Shown here: positions 36,878 through 45,306 of the stretch, in pieces
Position numbering within the stretch: position 1 is the first letter of the stretch
Layout: every line of letters begins with the position of its first letter
NCBI RefSeq assembly: GCF_000759675.1
Contig: NZ_BAWM01000086.1
Span: 192,828-256,827 of the forward strand
Origin: Neobacillus niacini
GTDB lineage: Bacteria > Bacillota > Bacilli > Bacillales > Cytobacillaceae
Direction: 5' to 3'
DNA: 64,000 bases
Notes under the pieces: model-generated
The model's input: the letters and a program-made list of their open reading frames with translations, nothing else
The model's database searches: none
Told to the model about the DNA's origin: nothing
Translations under genes and position numbers: made by a program

Positions 36878-37780
36878 TCAACTGTTATAAAACGTTACAC
36901 AGTTTCTTCCATTTCTTTTTGATTTATATAGTGCTTTATCTGCCTCCGAAATGAGTTTTTGTTTCGACTTGCCAGCAGAAAATTCTGCAACGCCAAAACT
37001 ACAGGTTACAGAACCTATTTCCGGAAAAGCAAAACTATCAATTAAGGAACGGATGGATTCAGCAAGCACCATTGCTCCCCGGCTGTTCGTTTCCGGTGTT
37101 AAAAGAAAAAACTCCTCGCCGCCCCAACGGGCAAAAACATCGGATTCTCGAATTCTTTGCTGTACAATCGTTGAAATGGTGATGAGCACTCCATCCCCTT
37201 TTTGATGACCAAAATAATCATGCACATTTTTAAAATAATCAATGTCCATGAGAATAATAGAAAAAGGATGGTTATAGCGTTCTGACCGTCTTATTTCACT
37301 CGAAAGCAGCTCTTCAAATTTTAACCGATTAAAACATCGTGTTAATGGGTCCATCATTGATAAGATTTTATTCTTTTTACTTTCTTCAACAGATTTTTGA
37401 ATTGCTAATAAAAAGTGTTCCAGGTCAATCGGTTTTAAAATGAAATGATTTACGTTATTTTCAATGCACTGGAGAAAGATATCATTCTCATCATGTGCGG
37501 TGGTAACAATAATTTGAACTTTTTCATTATGTTTCCGAATCTTTTTAATCATGTCTAAACCGCTCATACGATTCATTTTAATATCTGTGATGATTAAGTC
37601 TGGGAGGTGCTGCTGATATAGCTGAAAGCCTTCTTCACCGTCAATGGCAACATGGACATCTGAAAAACGGCGATTTAAGACCCGTAATAATTTTTCGCGT
37701 GAAAACACCTCATCTTCTACATATAAGACCTTTACATCCTGGTATTGATAACTGCGGTTTTGTGGAACAGTAATAGCCAT
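36878..37780 (-). CDS. Response regulator with GGDEF domain (diguanylate cyclase)
   Basis: A 300-aa two-domain regulator. Residues 10-125 are a receiver domain with the phospho-acceptor Asp in LIITDIKMNRMSG and Lys in FILKPID; residues 140-300 are a GGDEF domain with the active motif RWGGEEFFLLTPE and ILMDIDYFKNVHD upstream. It should make c-di-GMP when phosphorylated. I see no RxxD inhibitory site five residues before GGEEF. GAGGTG precedes the ATG at 37780; an upstream ATG six codons earlier is less likely. It is in an operon with the downstream kinase. Confidence 0.93.
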   Translation of the reverse strand: MAITVPQNRSYQYQDVKVLYVEDEVFSREKLLRVLNRRFSDVHVAIDGEEGFQLYQQHLPDLIITDIKMNRMSGLDMIKKIRKHNEKVQIIVTTAHDENDIFLQCIENNVNHFILKPIDLEHFLLAIQKSVEESKKNKILSMMDPLTRCFNRLKFEELLSSEIRRSERYNHPFSIILMDIDYFKNVHDYFGHQKGDGVLITISTIVQQRIRESDVFARWGGEEFFLLTPETNSRGAMVLAESIRSLIDSFAFPEIGSVTCSFGVAEFSAGKSKQKLISEADKALYKSKRNGRNCVTFYNS

Positions 37781-37820
37781 GATTTTCACCTCTTTCAACG
37801 TCTTAAATTGTATATGACAA

Positions 37821-37840
37821 AACCGACCCTTTGGTCGGTT
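37821..37840. promoter_or_regulatory. Palindrome upstream of the GGDEF regulator
   Basis: AACCGACC and GGTCGGTT form a perfect 8-bp inverted repeat with a 4-base spacer, 40 bases upstream of the response regulator gene. On the minus strand TTTTGTC follows, so it could be an attenuator hairpin or a TetR-like operator. Confidence 0.5.
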
Positions 37841-37991
37841 TACCTAATGTTTTAAATATTATATTTAAATTATATTTCCTGTGAACAATCATTATCAATC
37901 GATAACGAAATGGTTTGAAAATTCTCCATATATTTGTAATAAAATTGACTCTAATTGTTCTTAACTTAGACAGAATATTTTTTGAAAGATG

Positions 37992-38024
37992 CAAAAAATA
38001 GACCACACATGTGATCTATTTTTG
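37992..38024 (-). terminator. Terminator of the second GH18 gene
   Basis: AAAAATAGA and TCTATTTTT form a 9-bp stem around CACACATGTG; on the minus strand the right arm supplies the T run. It overlaps the last codons of the GH18 gene. Confidence 0.6.
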
Positions 38025-39755
38025 TGTTACCGCCTTATTAGGATCCAAATTAATCGCAGTCCATGCGGTCTGATCTCCAAAAAGTCTTGACCAAGAAGCT
38101 ACACCAGCAAGTTGGTAAGTAGATGCAAGGTTTGCTCGTTTATTTAGCGATAATTCATCCTCAATCCATACTTTATAAGTTGCTTTCTCATCTTCCGCAT
38201 AATATTCCGCATAGTTTTGACCGCTTGCATCATCATACACTGGCTGCAGCCCTTTTTCTGTAATCCATTCTTTCACCTTTGCCATTGACATGGATTGAGA
38301 GGTAACGTCTGTCGTTCCATCCTCTTTTATTTGTTCCTTCCATAATCTAGTGTATAAAGGTACACCTAGTATTAACTTTTCATTTGGTACGTCTTTTAAC
38401 AAGCTTTGTAGGTTCGTCTCTACCCATGGAAGACTCGAGACACTGCCCGCAACGGCTGATGAGCCTGGGTGTTCATCATAAGCCATGATAATAAGATAGT
38501 CTGCAATACCTGCAAGCTTATCTCTTTCGTAGAAGGATGACCAATTATTGTTTTCACCTGCATAAAAAGTTATGTCCATTGAAACAACTAACCCCGCTTC
38601 ATGCAGGTAGGGTGTTGCTTCCCGCATCAACTGAGTGACAAGTGGTCCATCTTCTTGTTTTACATTTTCAATATCAAAATTAATCCCCTGCAGTTGGTAC
38701 ATTTGACTGAAATGAAGCAGCTGGACGATTATCTTTTGACGTGTTTCAAAGTCTTTTAAAGCTTCATGAGTCATTACCGGGTCAAACGAATTTGAAAACA
38801 GCCCCCATACTTGATAGCCTTTCGACTGTGCCCATTTACTATATTCTAAGGATGCTAAGTTTTTTATGCTCCCATCATTCCCAGCCAAAGAGAACCAAGT
38901 TGGTGACACTACGTTCACACCCGTCATCTCTGGGATTTGAGTATGATCAGGATTTTTCGTATAAACAGCTTCCCAGGTTAATTGAATCGGTCCATTAATT
39001 TTTGGAACTGATATAGTTTCACTTTCCTGAGTAATCGCAATATTGATCTCTTTGTTTTTCTTCACATATTTCTTGTTGATGTATCCGCTTAGTCCATTTT
39101 CTTTTCTCACTAAATAGTAATCCTCTTCCTCAGCTTCAATCATGACAGCTTCCTGCTTAGACATTTCTGCTGTGTAAGGAGCTTTCAAAGATGGCTTTGT
39201 TCGTAATCTCAGTTTTTCTAGATGTACATCTTCCCCTGTAATTTCCCCTTGAAAATAATGGTCACCGTTTTTCTGAATCCAAACCGCTCCTGTATCCTCT
39301 AATACACTATACTGAATAGGATAATAGGAGAGCAGCGGTTCGATTGCTACAAAAATTTGTCCATCTTTTGAAATAATCGGTGTTACATGCAGTTCCACTG
39401 GTTTTTGATTAACAAAGAAAGTTAAGGAATCAGTAGGCATTTGGATTACTTTTTCAGCAGTTGTAATGATGATTGATTTAGATTTTTCATCAAAAATAAT
39501 ACTGTTATCTATGTTCTCTTGCATAAAAGAAAGTGGGAGAAATATAGAATTCCCTTCTACTAGTGCATTTCCCCGCTGAGTTCCTTCAAAAAGGATCGGA
39601 TTTTTTTCGGTAAAATAATTGACTCTTTCCTTAGAGGCAAACGGATATAATAAAAAAAGAATAGAAGATGCAATCATTAAAATTGCTATCATCAATCCTC
39701 CTAGGATCCATTTTGGTGATAATAATTTCTTTTTTTGGTATTCAATTTGTGCCAT
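38016..39755 (-). CDS. Membrane-anchored GH18 protein with stalk and SH3 domains
   Basis: A 579-aa exported glycoside hydrolase. After an N-terminal membrane helix (residues 15-37) comes a copper-amine-oxidase-N/stalk-like region (residues 55-150), an SH3-type segment (residues 170-230, VMIEAEEEDYYLVRKENG), then the GH18 barrel (255-565). The catalytic signature is INFDIENVKQED, which keeps the acid Glu; NYLII-MAYDEHPG type beta-6 follows as LIIMAYDEHPG. Domain order matches spore/cell-wall GH18 proteins of Bacillus that act on peptidoglycan. It is transcribed toward the GGDEF regulator. Confidence 0.9.
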   Translation of the reverse strand: MAQIEYQKKKLLSPKWILGGLMIAILMIASSILFLLYPFASKERVNYFTEKNPILFEGTQRGNALVEGNSIFLPLSFMQENIDNSIIFDEKSKSIIITTAEKVIQMPTDSLTFFVNQKPVELHVTPIISKDGQIFVAIEPLLSYYPIQYSVLEDTGAVWIQKNGDHYFQGEITGEDVHLEKLRLRTKPSLKAPYTAEMSKQEAVMIEAEEEDYYLVRKENGLSGYINKKYVKKNKEINIAITQESETISVPKINGPIQLTWEAVYTKNPDHTQIPEMTGVNVVSPTWFSLAGNDGSIKNLASLEYSKWAQSKGYQVWGLFSNSFDPVMTHEALKDFETRQKIIVQLLHFSQMYQLQGINFDIENVKQEDGPLVTQLMREATPYLHEAGLVVSMDITFYAGENNNWSSFYERDKLAGIADYLIIMAYDEHPGSSAVAGSVSSLPWVETNLQSLLKDVPNEKLILGVPLYTRLWKEQIKEDGTTDVTSQSMSMAKVKEWITEKGLQPVYDDASGQNYAEYYAEDEKATYKVWIEDELSLNKRANLASTYQLAGVASWSRLFGDQTAWTAINLDPNKAVTQK

Positions 39756-39912
39756 CGTTCATCCTCCTCACCTCTATCGTACGGTATCCACGAAAAATTG
39801 AGAAGGTATTTTTTAGTACTTTTTGAATTCGTTAAAAGCAGTGGTAGTGTTTTTTCACCATTACATGGTAAAATAATAGGACATTTATTATTTATAGAAG
39901 GAGAAATCGTTG

Positions 39913-40497
39913 ATGGTTCAAATTATTTTAGTCCTGATACTAGCCTACCTGCTAGGATCAATTCCGTCAGGTTTAATTATTGGTAAAGTTTTTTATAAAA
40001 CAGACATCCGTGAACATGGAAGTGGAAATTTAGGGGGAACAAATACATTTCGAACATTAGGAGTAAAAGCTGGTCTAGCTGTTACTACGGCTGATATCCT
40101 AAAAGGGACATTAGCAGCTTCCTTACCTGTATTGTTTGGACTCGAAATCAATCCATTACTTGCTGGAGTTTTTGCGGTAATCGGCCACACCTATCCGATA
40201 TTTGCTGGATTTAGAGGTGGTAAAGCAGTAGCAACATCTGGCGGCGTTTTATTGTTTTGTGCCCCGCTCATGTTTTTAACCATTTTCGTGGTCTTTTTTG
40301 TCAGTCTATACATAACTAAATATGTATCTTTATCATCTATGCTCGCTGGCATTTGTGCGGTCATTTATGCTTGCATTGAGGGGGACATCCCCCTGCTAAT
40401 TGTTGTAACACTTTTGGCTTCATTTGTGATTTATCGACATCGGGCTAATATTAGGCGAATCATGAATAGAACGGAACCTAAAATTAAATGGCTTTAA
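39913..40497 (+). CDS. plsY: Acyl-phosphate glycerol-3-phosphate acyltransferase
   Basis: A 194-aa membrane enzyme transferring acyl from acyl-phosphate to glycerol-3-phosphate, the first acylation in phospholipid synthesis. It has all three PlsY motifs: LLGSIPSGLIIG, HGSGNLGGTNTFRTLG and GHTYPIFAGFRGGKAVAT. About five helices. I used the ATG at 39913 after AAGGAG. It has the same location as yneS in B. subtilis, divergent from the parE-side genes. A strong terminator follows. Confidence 0.96.
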   Translation: MVQIILVLILAYLLGSIPSGLIIGKVFYKTDIREHGSGNLGGTNTFRTLGVKAGLAVTTADILKGTLAASLPVLFGLEINPLLAGVFAVIGHTYPIFAGFRGGKAVATSGGVLLFCAPLMFLTIFVVFFVSLYITKYVSLSSMLAGICAVIYACIEGDIPLLIVVTLLASFVIYRHRANIRRIMNRTEPKIKWL

Positions 40498-40530
40498 GGA
40501 ATCGAAATTCGGCTTCCTTAAAGCCATTTT
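40487..40530 (+). terminator. Terminator after plsY
   Basis: ATGGCTTTAAGGAA and TTCCTTAAAGCCAT form a 14-bp stem, followed by TTTT; it overlaps the stop codon region. Confidence 0.9.
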
Positions 40531-40612
40531 TCATAAAAATTTCATAAACTCCGTCATTTTCTTTCTCCTATGTAAAGTAAAATAAAGGTAAAGGAATCAT
40601 GGAGGGATTATC

Positions 40613-40789
40613 ATGTCCGACCTTAATCAAACCTATATGTTTTCAACTGAAGTTTCTGCTGCTGCTGATCAGGAATTTGTGGTTGAATTTTATCAATGTT
40701 TAATCGATGACCTGCCGGAAAAATTTCCATACAAAGTAACCAAGAATTTTGACGAACTAATTGATTTTTTTGAACAAATGGATGAGTAA
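40613..40789 (+). CDS. Small uncharacterised protein, 58 aa
   Basis: A 58-codon ORF begins after GGAGGG (spacing 6) with ATG and ends 10 bases before a hairpin terminator, so it looks like a true gene. The protein is acidic, with aromatic residues (QTYMFSTEVSAAADQEFVVE, then NFDELIDFFEQMDE) and no membrane helix. I do not recognise the family. It is convergent with the UGA-containing HesB-like gene and shares its terminator. Confidence 0.7.
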   Translation: MSDLNQTYMFSTEVSAAADQEFVVEFYQCLIDDLPEKFPYKVTKNFDELIDFFEQMDE

Positions 40790-40798
40790 ATCCTTCAT

Positions 40799-40840
40799 AA
40801 AAACCGGAGTTCCTGTTGTAGGAAGCTCCGGTTTTATATT
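40799..40840. terminator. Bidirectional terminator of the HesB-like selenoprotein gene
   Basis: AAAACCGGAG and CTCCGGTTTT form a 10-bp stem with an inner CCT/AGG pair; T runs on both sides. The HesB-like stop codon (40836-40834) lies inside it. Confidence 0.85.
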
Positions 40841-41124
40841 TTTATTAATTTAAATGCAAATTTACCCTGTTCATTGCTGCTATAATCAAGCTTTGTATGG
40901 TCAAAGTGTACATAGTCATGTTCATGAATAAGGATCTTGACCCCTCCAAATACAAATAGTTGATCCCCAGTAATTTTCCGCTCTTCCAGAGACAGATTTA
41001 GTTTTGGACCACCTCAGCCAACACCCATACTCAACCGGACTAATAATTCCTCATTAGGGGTCTGCCTTTCTCTCTCGATTACATCTTCTAATATACTGCT
41101 AGCACAATCAGTTATTTTAAACAA
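40834..41124 (-). CDS. HesB-like selenoprotein (in-frame UGA as Sec)
   Basis: A HesB/IscA-fold protein of about 96 aa, read through an in-frame UGA at 41016-41014. Before the UGA it ends in LLVRLSMGVG and continues GGPKLNLSLEERKI and FGGVKILIHEHDYV with the fold's beta strands, so similarity spans both sides; the Sec sits where HesB-like selenoproteins carry it (GVG-Sec-GGP). The frame closes at TAA in a terminator. The start is uncertain: TTG 41124 (AAGGA 12 bases upstream) or ATG 41136 (site abutting). SelA and SelD are in the same window. HesB-like selenoproteins are a known bacterial family of unknown function, possibly in Fe-S or redox chemistry. Confidence 0.9.
40978..41016 (-). promoter_or_regulatory. 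Candidate SECIS of the HesB-like gene
   Basis: After the UGA, bases 19-36 fold as C-U-G, a bulged U, then CUCU paired with AGAG around a GGA loop, then C-G-G. A bulged U under a short stem with G at the start of the loop is the pattern of the E. coli fdhF SECIS; the loop begins 27 bases after the UGA, inside the usual 16-37 window. The fold was drawn by eye. Confidence 0.65.
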
Positions 41125-41253
41125 AACACACCACATCCTTATATTTTTTTGAAAATTGCAGGAAAAAGTCGAAAAATAGCATATAAATATATTATAGTAT
41201 TGGTAGAAAGGTTTAAAATTTTTTGCCTCAAAACAGTTCATGAAGGAGAAACT

Positions 41254-42405
41254 ATGAAAAAGAAAGCCATTATTACGTCTGTATTCATCATTTCTACGTG
41301 TATTCTTCTTGCTTCAGTACTTCTGATACAACAACACAATAATAAGGCTACTGCAGCAAAAGTACATCCTACAAGGGAGCATTCTCCTAGAAATCAACCC
41401 GTAATGGGCAGAACATTGACAGAAAAGTTGACCATTGGTGCCATCGGCGACATTCTGATTCATGATACTGTTTATCAGGACGCCTTTAATGGAACGCAAT
41501 ACAACTTCAATCCTATCTTTGAAAATGTTAAAAGCATCCTGGAAACGCCTGATGTTCTAACCGCCAATCAAGAAAGTATGTTAGGTGGAGTCGACATTGG
41601 TGTTTCAAGTTATCCCATGTTTAATAGTCCTCATGAAGTCGCAGATGCTCTCGTCAATACAGGGGTTGATATCGTTTCTCTTGCAAACAATCATACGTTA
41701 GACAAAGGTGAAAGAGGAATTCTTTCGGCAACAGATTATTTAAATAGTATCGGACTACCTCATGTCGGCAGCTTTCTAAATGAAGAGGATCGTCAGAAAC
41801 TTAGAATCATTAATAAAAATGGCATAAAGTTAGCGTTTCTATCCTATACATACGGTACAAATGGAATACCAATTCCAGATGGCAAGGATTTCCTTGTAAA
41901 CCTTATTAGTCGTGATATCATGAGCGAAGAAATTAAACGAGCAAAAAAAGAAGCAGATGTTGTGATTATGAGTATTCATTGGGGAAATGAATACCAACGC
42001 ATTCCGACAACTGAACAAAAGGATTTGGCAAACTTCCTTGCTAATGAAGGTGTAGATATCATTTTTGGCTCACACCCACACGTACTTCAACCAATGGAAT
42101 GGATTAATACAGAAGATGGTAGAAAGTCATTCGTTATTTATTCATTGGGTAATTTCATTTCTGGACAGGTAAAGGATTATAAAGATATCGGCGGCATGGC
42201 AACAGTTGAAATTACCAAACATATTACCGAAACAGAAAAGAAAATTGAATTGTCAAATCCTGCATTTTATCCTACCTTTGTTTCAAGCCAGAAATCTCAA
42301 AATTATCAAGTTGTACCACTAGAAAATGCAGGTTCCTTTGGGCTTCAAAATGCTTCAGCTAAATACCAGGAAATTCAAGATCATATGACCCAATGGCTCC
42401 GTTAA
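41254..42405 (+). CDS. CapA-family (poly-gamma-glutamate type) exported phosphatase
   Basis: A 383-aa protein with a signal anchor (MKKKAIITSVFIISTCILL) and a CapA/PgsA metallophosphatase-like domain: GAIGDILIHD, NQESMLGG, VSLANNHTLDKGERG, SIHWGNEYQR and GSHPHVLQPMEW. CapA proteins function in poly-gamma-glutamate export, but many free-standing members with no cap operon exist and their role is unclear. The ATG at 41254 has AAGGAG 6 bases upstream. No capB or capC genes are nearby. It is divergent from the HesB-like selenoprotein. Confidence 0.88.
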   Translation: MKKKAIITSVFIISTCILLASVLLIQQHNNKATAAKVHPTREHSPRNQPVMGRTLTEKLTIGAIGDILIHDTVYQDAFNGTQYNFNPIFENVKSILETPDVLTANQESMLGGVDIGVSSYPMFNSPHEVADALVNTGVDIVSLANNHTLDKGERGILSATDYLNSIGLPHVGSFLNEEDRQKLRIINKNGIKLAFLSYTYGTNGIPIPDGKDFLVNLISRDIMSEEIKRAKKEADVVIMSIHWGNEYQRIPTTEQKDLANFLANEGVDIIFGSHPHVLQPMEWINTEDGRKSFVIYSLGNFISGQVKDYKDIGGMATVEITKHITETEKKIELSNPAFYPTFVSSQKSQNYQVVPLENAGSFGLQNASAKYQEIQDHMTQWLR

Positions 42406-42420
42406 TACGGGGCCTTTTTA
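42389..42420 (+). terminator. Terminator after CapA
   Basis: GGCTCC pairs with GGGGCC (one U-G), followed by TTTTTATCC; it overlaps the CapA stop. Confidence 0.65.
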
Positions 42421-42446
42421 TCCGTAGTTTGGAAGGATGTTTCAAA

Positions 42447-43205
42447 ATGAAACAAATGAATTATCAAGGTTTCTTTTTATCAATCTTGTTTATAGTCTTA
42501 ATCTATTTTTTTACGAGAAGTTATTATAGTCTATTCTCTTGGTTTATCCTTGGCTTATTACTAGTACTCGCATTCCTGAAGGAAGAAAATCGTTTATTTG
42601 CATGGGTGATGATTTCCTTCTTTGGGGGAAATTTAATTCTCATGTATACAGATAAGTTTATTGAAGGTTTTCAATTAATGCCATTTAATAGGGTGATTAT
42701 TAGTCAGTTATTGTTCATCATCCCAGTCCTATCGATATGTTATGTTATCAAGCAATTCAATAATAAAATTAGCTACTTTTTTAAAAAACCAGAGCCTTTA
42801 GAGATAAGAAAGTTTCTCTATATCATCTTGCTGCTAATATTTGCAGTTTTCATTTTATTATTTATTACCAATGATGTTGAATTGGATTTAAAACTTTTCC
42901 TCTTGCTTATCTCATTCTCACTTATTCATGCCGTCATGCAGGAAGTGATATGGCGAGGTTTACTATTAACACAAATGATTAAGATCACGAGTGAAACATC
43001 AGCAATTCTGGTATCGAGTATAGCCTTTGCGTTGAATACGACTATATTTGGATTCTCACCTGTTGTTTTTCTGTTGTATCTTTCTTTAGGGTTCTTATTT
43101 GGTTTCTTAACAACTAAATTAAAAAGTATTCTTCCATCTATTTTTGTTCATACAGTTGTGTTAATTTTCTTTTTCCTAAATGGCTGGATTCAACTGCCTA
43201 TATGA
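42447..43205 (+). CDS. CPBP-family intramembrane protease
   Basis: A 252-aa membrane protein with about seven helices. The CPBP (Abi/CaaX-protease) motif 1 is HAVMQEVIWRGLLLTQM: Glu and Arg of the family box are present, but it reads QEVxxR where the usual box has EExxxR. The second motif His appears in LPSIFVHTVV. GGAAGG is upstream of the ATG at 42447; a longer start at 42393 would overlap CapA. Substrate unknown. It lies between CapA and the YneR gene. Confidence 0.85.
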   Translation: MKQMNYQGFFLSILFIVLIYFFTRSYYSLFSWFILGLLLVLAFLKEENRLFAWVMISFFGGNLILMYTDKFIEGFQLMPFNRVIISQLLFIIPVLSICYVIKQFNNKISYFFKKPEPLEIRKFLYIILLLIFAVFILLFITNDVELDLKLFLLLISFSLIHAVMQEVIWRGLLLTQMIKITSETSAILVSSIAFALNTTIFGFSPVVFLLYLSLGFLFGFLTTKLKSILPSIFVHTVVLIFFFLNGWIQLPI

Positions 43206-43284
43206 AAGAGTCAAGCAACATCATCGATAAATGCAGGAGCTTTAATATATAATAACACCATAGGTATTTTGAAAGGAGAAACAG

Positions 43285-43578
43285 ATGAAAATCGAAATTA
43301 GTAGTGAAGCAGCAGCGTGGTACAAACAAGAACTCAATCTAAAATCAGGTGATTTTGTCCGTTTCTATGTGCGGTATGGCGGATGTAGTACCGTACAAAG
43401 TGGCTTTTCCCTTGGCATATCTAGTGATGAACCAAATGATATTGGTGCAAAGACAACTGAAGAGGCAATAACTTTTTATATTGAGGAAAAAGATTTATGG
43501 TATTTCGATGACCATGATCTTATCATTAATTATCAAGAAAAATATAATGAGCCTGTTTTAGATTATAAAAAAGCATAA
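43285..43578 (+). CDS. yneR: HesB/IscA-like protein YneR
   Basis: A 97-aa HesB-fold protein, highly like B. subtilis YneR: MKIEISSEAAAWYKQELNL, RFYVRYGGCSTVQSGFSLG and EEKDLWYFDDHDLI. It has a single Cys (near residue 37) and lacks the C-terminal Cys-Gly-Cys of A-type Fe-S carriers, so Fe-S transfer is doubtful. AAAGGAG lies upstream. It lies 2.2 kb from the UGA-containing HesB-like gene, so two different HesB proteins flank CapA and CPBP. Confidence 0.9.
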   Translation: MKIEISSEAAAWYKQELNLKSGDFVRFYVRYGGCSTVQSGFSLGISSDEPNDIGAKTTEEAITFYIEEKDLWYFDDHDLIINYQEKYNEPVLDYKKA

Positions 43579-43590
43579 TCAAAATAAAAT

Positions 43591-43629
43591 AAGCACACAT
43601 GAATGTTGGTACTTTCGTGTGTGCTTTTT
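43591..43629. terminator. Bidirectional terminator after yneR
   Basis: AAGCACAC and GTGTGCTT form an 8-bp stem with TTTTTC following; it separates yneR from the convergent oxidoreductase. Confidence 0.8.
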
Positions 43630-43632
43630 CTA

Positions 43633-44541
43633 TTACTTGCTCTCAAGCTGTTGGACAACAAGCTCACATATTTCATGTGTCCGTAACGAATCGCTGGCAA
43701 TACCAGATGGAAAGCTATCAGAACGTACCGCATTGATAAACTCTTCGACGATCTGTTCAAATCCTCTTTTAAATAAGGTAGAATCCCAATTGTTAAATGA
43801 GAGTGATGTTTCTTTCTGATCACGATAAATCGTTAATTTATCTAAATCTTGAACGACCCTATTCTCCTTCGTTCCCATTACTTCTAACTTTTCTTCAACA
43901 GCCCCGTTGTCTCGATTCATAATAGCTAGACCTGTCATGTCCCTAGAGATAAATTGAACAACCACATGATAAAGCATTCCATTACTAACTCTTCCATTAA
44001 CGATAACATCCTGAATTTCACCTTTAAACAGGTAACGTACCGTATCTAAAACATGAATAAAATCATCATAAACAAATGATCGAATATCGCCTGGAAGCGC
44101 ATAGCGGTTCTTTTGCATAATAACCATATTCGGTCTATCAATTTCTGCCATGGCCTGATAAAAAGGAGCGAACCGTCTGTTAAATCCAGTCATCAAGATA
44201 AGCCCTTTACTTTCGGCGAGTTCCACAAGTTCCTTGGTAGTTTCCAAGTGATAGGTAATAGGCTTGTCCACATAAACATGAATACCATTATTTAAAAGTT
44301 CTCTTATAATTTGCTCATGTGATTCTGTCGAAGAATGGACAAATGCTCCTTTTATTCCGCTTTCTATGATAGAAGTCAGACTAGTGTGAGTGTGAGGAAA
44401 GCGATATTTATTACTGATTTCCGTTAAAACGGCAGTATTTCTTGTGAATAAATGGAACTCCACATCAGCTAGCTTACCTACAACAGGCAGATAAGCTTTT
44501 TTCGCAATATCCCCAATTCCGATGATTCCTAACTTTAACAT
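43633..44541 (-). CDS. Gfo/Idh/MocA-family oxidoreductase
   Basis: A 302-aa NAD(P)-dependent oxidoreductase: N-terminal Rossmann fold (LGIIGIGDIAKKAYLPVVG), the family EKP-like motif as VDKPITYHLETTKEL near residue 92, and a C-terminal alpha/beta domain with FDDFIHVLDTVRYL. GGGGGAT lies 6 bases before the ATG at 44541. Substrates in this family are sugars or inositols; this one is not assignable. It starts inside the yneQ 3' end region and probably is cotranscribed with yneQ. Confidence 0.9.
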   Translation of the reverse strand: MLKLGIIGIGDIAKKAYLPVVGKLADVEFHLFTRNTAVLTEISNKYRFPHTHTSLTSIIESGIKGAFVHSSTESHEQIIRELLNNGIHVYVDKPITYHLETTKELVELAESKGLILMTGFNRRFAPFYQAMAEIDRPNMVIMQKNRYALPGDIRSFVYDDFIHVLDTVRYLFKGEIQDVIVNGRVSNGMLYHVVVQFISRDMTGLAIMNRDNGAVEEKLEVMGTKENRVVQDLDKLTIYRDQKETSLSFNNWDSTLFKRGFEQIVEEFINAVRSDSFPSGIASDSLRTHEICELVVQQLESK

Positions 44542-44558
44542 GGTTTTATCCCCCGTTT

Positions 44559-44849
44559 TCACCAAATATGATGATGTAATCCTTCTTTATGTAAAATTTC
44601 TTTTTGTCTTTCTCCAATTAAATCAAAATGTGAATAGCCGTCACGGCGGTGATGAATCCATTCTTTTTTCAACCCATGTTTATTGCCCCATTCAGCCAAT
44701 TTTTCAAGGTCATGGCATCCCACCTTGGTAACGGTTTTACAGCCTGGAAAACGATCATCCAGCCAATAATGGGTTAAAAATGCGATTTCACCATCATCAA
44801 TTTTTTGTTTCCATTGTCTTACTTCCTGTCTTTTGATTCCAAATGCCAT
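44559..44849 (-). CDS. yneQ: YneQ-like small protein
   Basis: A 96-aa basic, His- and Trp-rich protein (MAFGIKRQEVRQWKQKIDDG, DDRFPGCKTVTKVGCHDLEK, IHHRRDGYSHFD). By position and by sequence as I recall it, this is YneQ of B. subtilis. Two Cys and many His could bind metal, but no activity is known. It lies between yneP (thioesterase) and the oxidoreductase. Confidence 0.8.
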   Translation of the reverse strand: MAFGIKRQEVRQWKQKIDDGEIAFLTHYWLDDRFPGCKTVTKVGCHDLEKLAEWGNKHGLKKEWIHHRRDGYSHFDLIGERQKEILHKEGLHHHIW

Positions 44850-44873
44850 AAAGTCACCCCAAAGCTCATTCCA

Positions 44874-45302
44874 TTACTTTTTCTTTATTTCTTCATACTT
44901 CAGGAACCATTCAGGGAACGCCTTTTTAAACGCGATCGGTCTAAAGTTGTCCTTTTTGACAACAATATGAGTCGATGTTCCTTCTGCACATATTTCCTCG
45001 TCTCCATTTATGATGGAATACCCATAGACCGTTTTAAGACCATCATTTTTTTCAATCCACGTCTTAACAAAACCCCTATCGCCGTAACGTAACGGCTTTT
45101 TATAGGTTGCTTGGATGTCATATACGGGCGCAAAATACCCTGCATTCTCCATATCTAAATAACTATAGCCAAGATCCTCAATCAATCCGCTTCTCCCGAG
45201 CTCAAAATACTTTAAATAGTTCGCATGATAGATGACTCCCATCATGTCAGTATCCGCATATAAAAGTTGAATTTCTCTTGTTGAAATAAATACATTGTCC
45301 AT
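44874..45302 (-). CDS. yneP: Hotdog-fold acyl-CoA thioesterase (YneP)
   Basis: A 142-aa 4-hydroxybenzoyl-CoA-thioesterase-type hotdog protein. The core motif is YADTDMMGVIYHANYLKYFE with the catalytic Asp, and GRSGLIEDLGYSY follows. It hydrolyses acyl-CoA thioesters, substrate unknown. The order tlp-AAA-yneP-yneQ matches, from memory, the B. subtilis backbone apart from the inserted AAA gene, whose stop lies 5 bases before the yneP start. Confidence 0.92.
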   Translation of the reverse strand: MDNVFISTREIQLLYADTDMMGVIYHANYLKYFELGRSGLIEDLGYSYLDMENAGYFAPVYDIQATYKKPLRYGDRGFVKTWIEKNDGLKTVYGYSIINGDEEICAEGTSTHIVVKKDNFRPIAFKKAFPEWFLKYEEIKKK

Positions 45303-45306
45303 TTCT

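Noticed and set aside
41014..41241. A 75-aa ORF on the minus strand as a complete small protein
   Set aside because: Its stop is the UGA of the HesB-like frame and its first 35 residues come from the promoter of the neighbouring CapA gene; the HesB-like similarity continues beyond the UGA.
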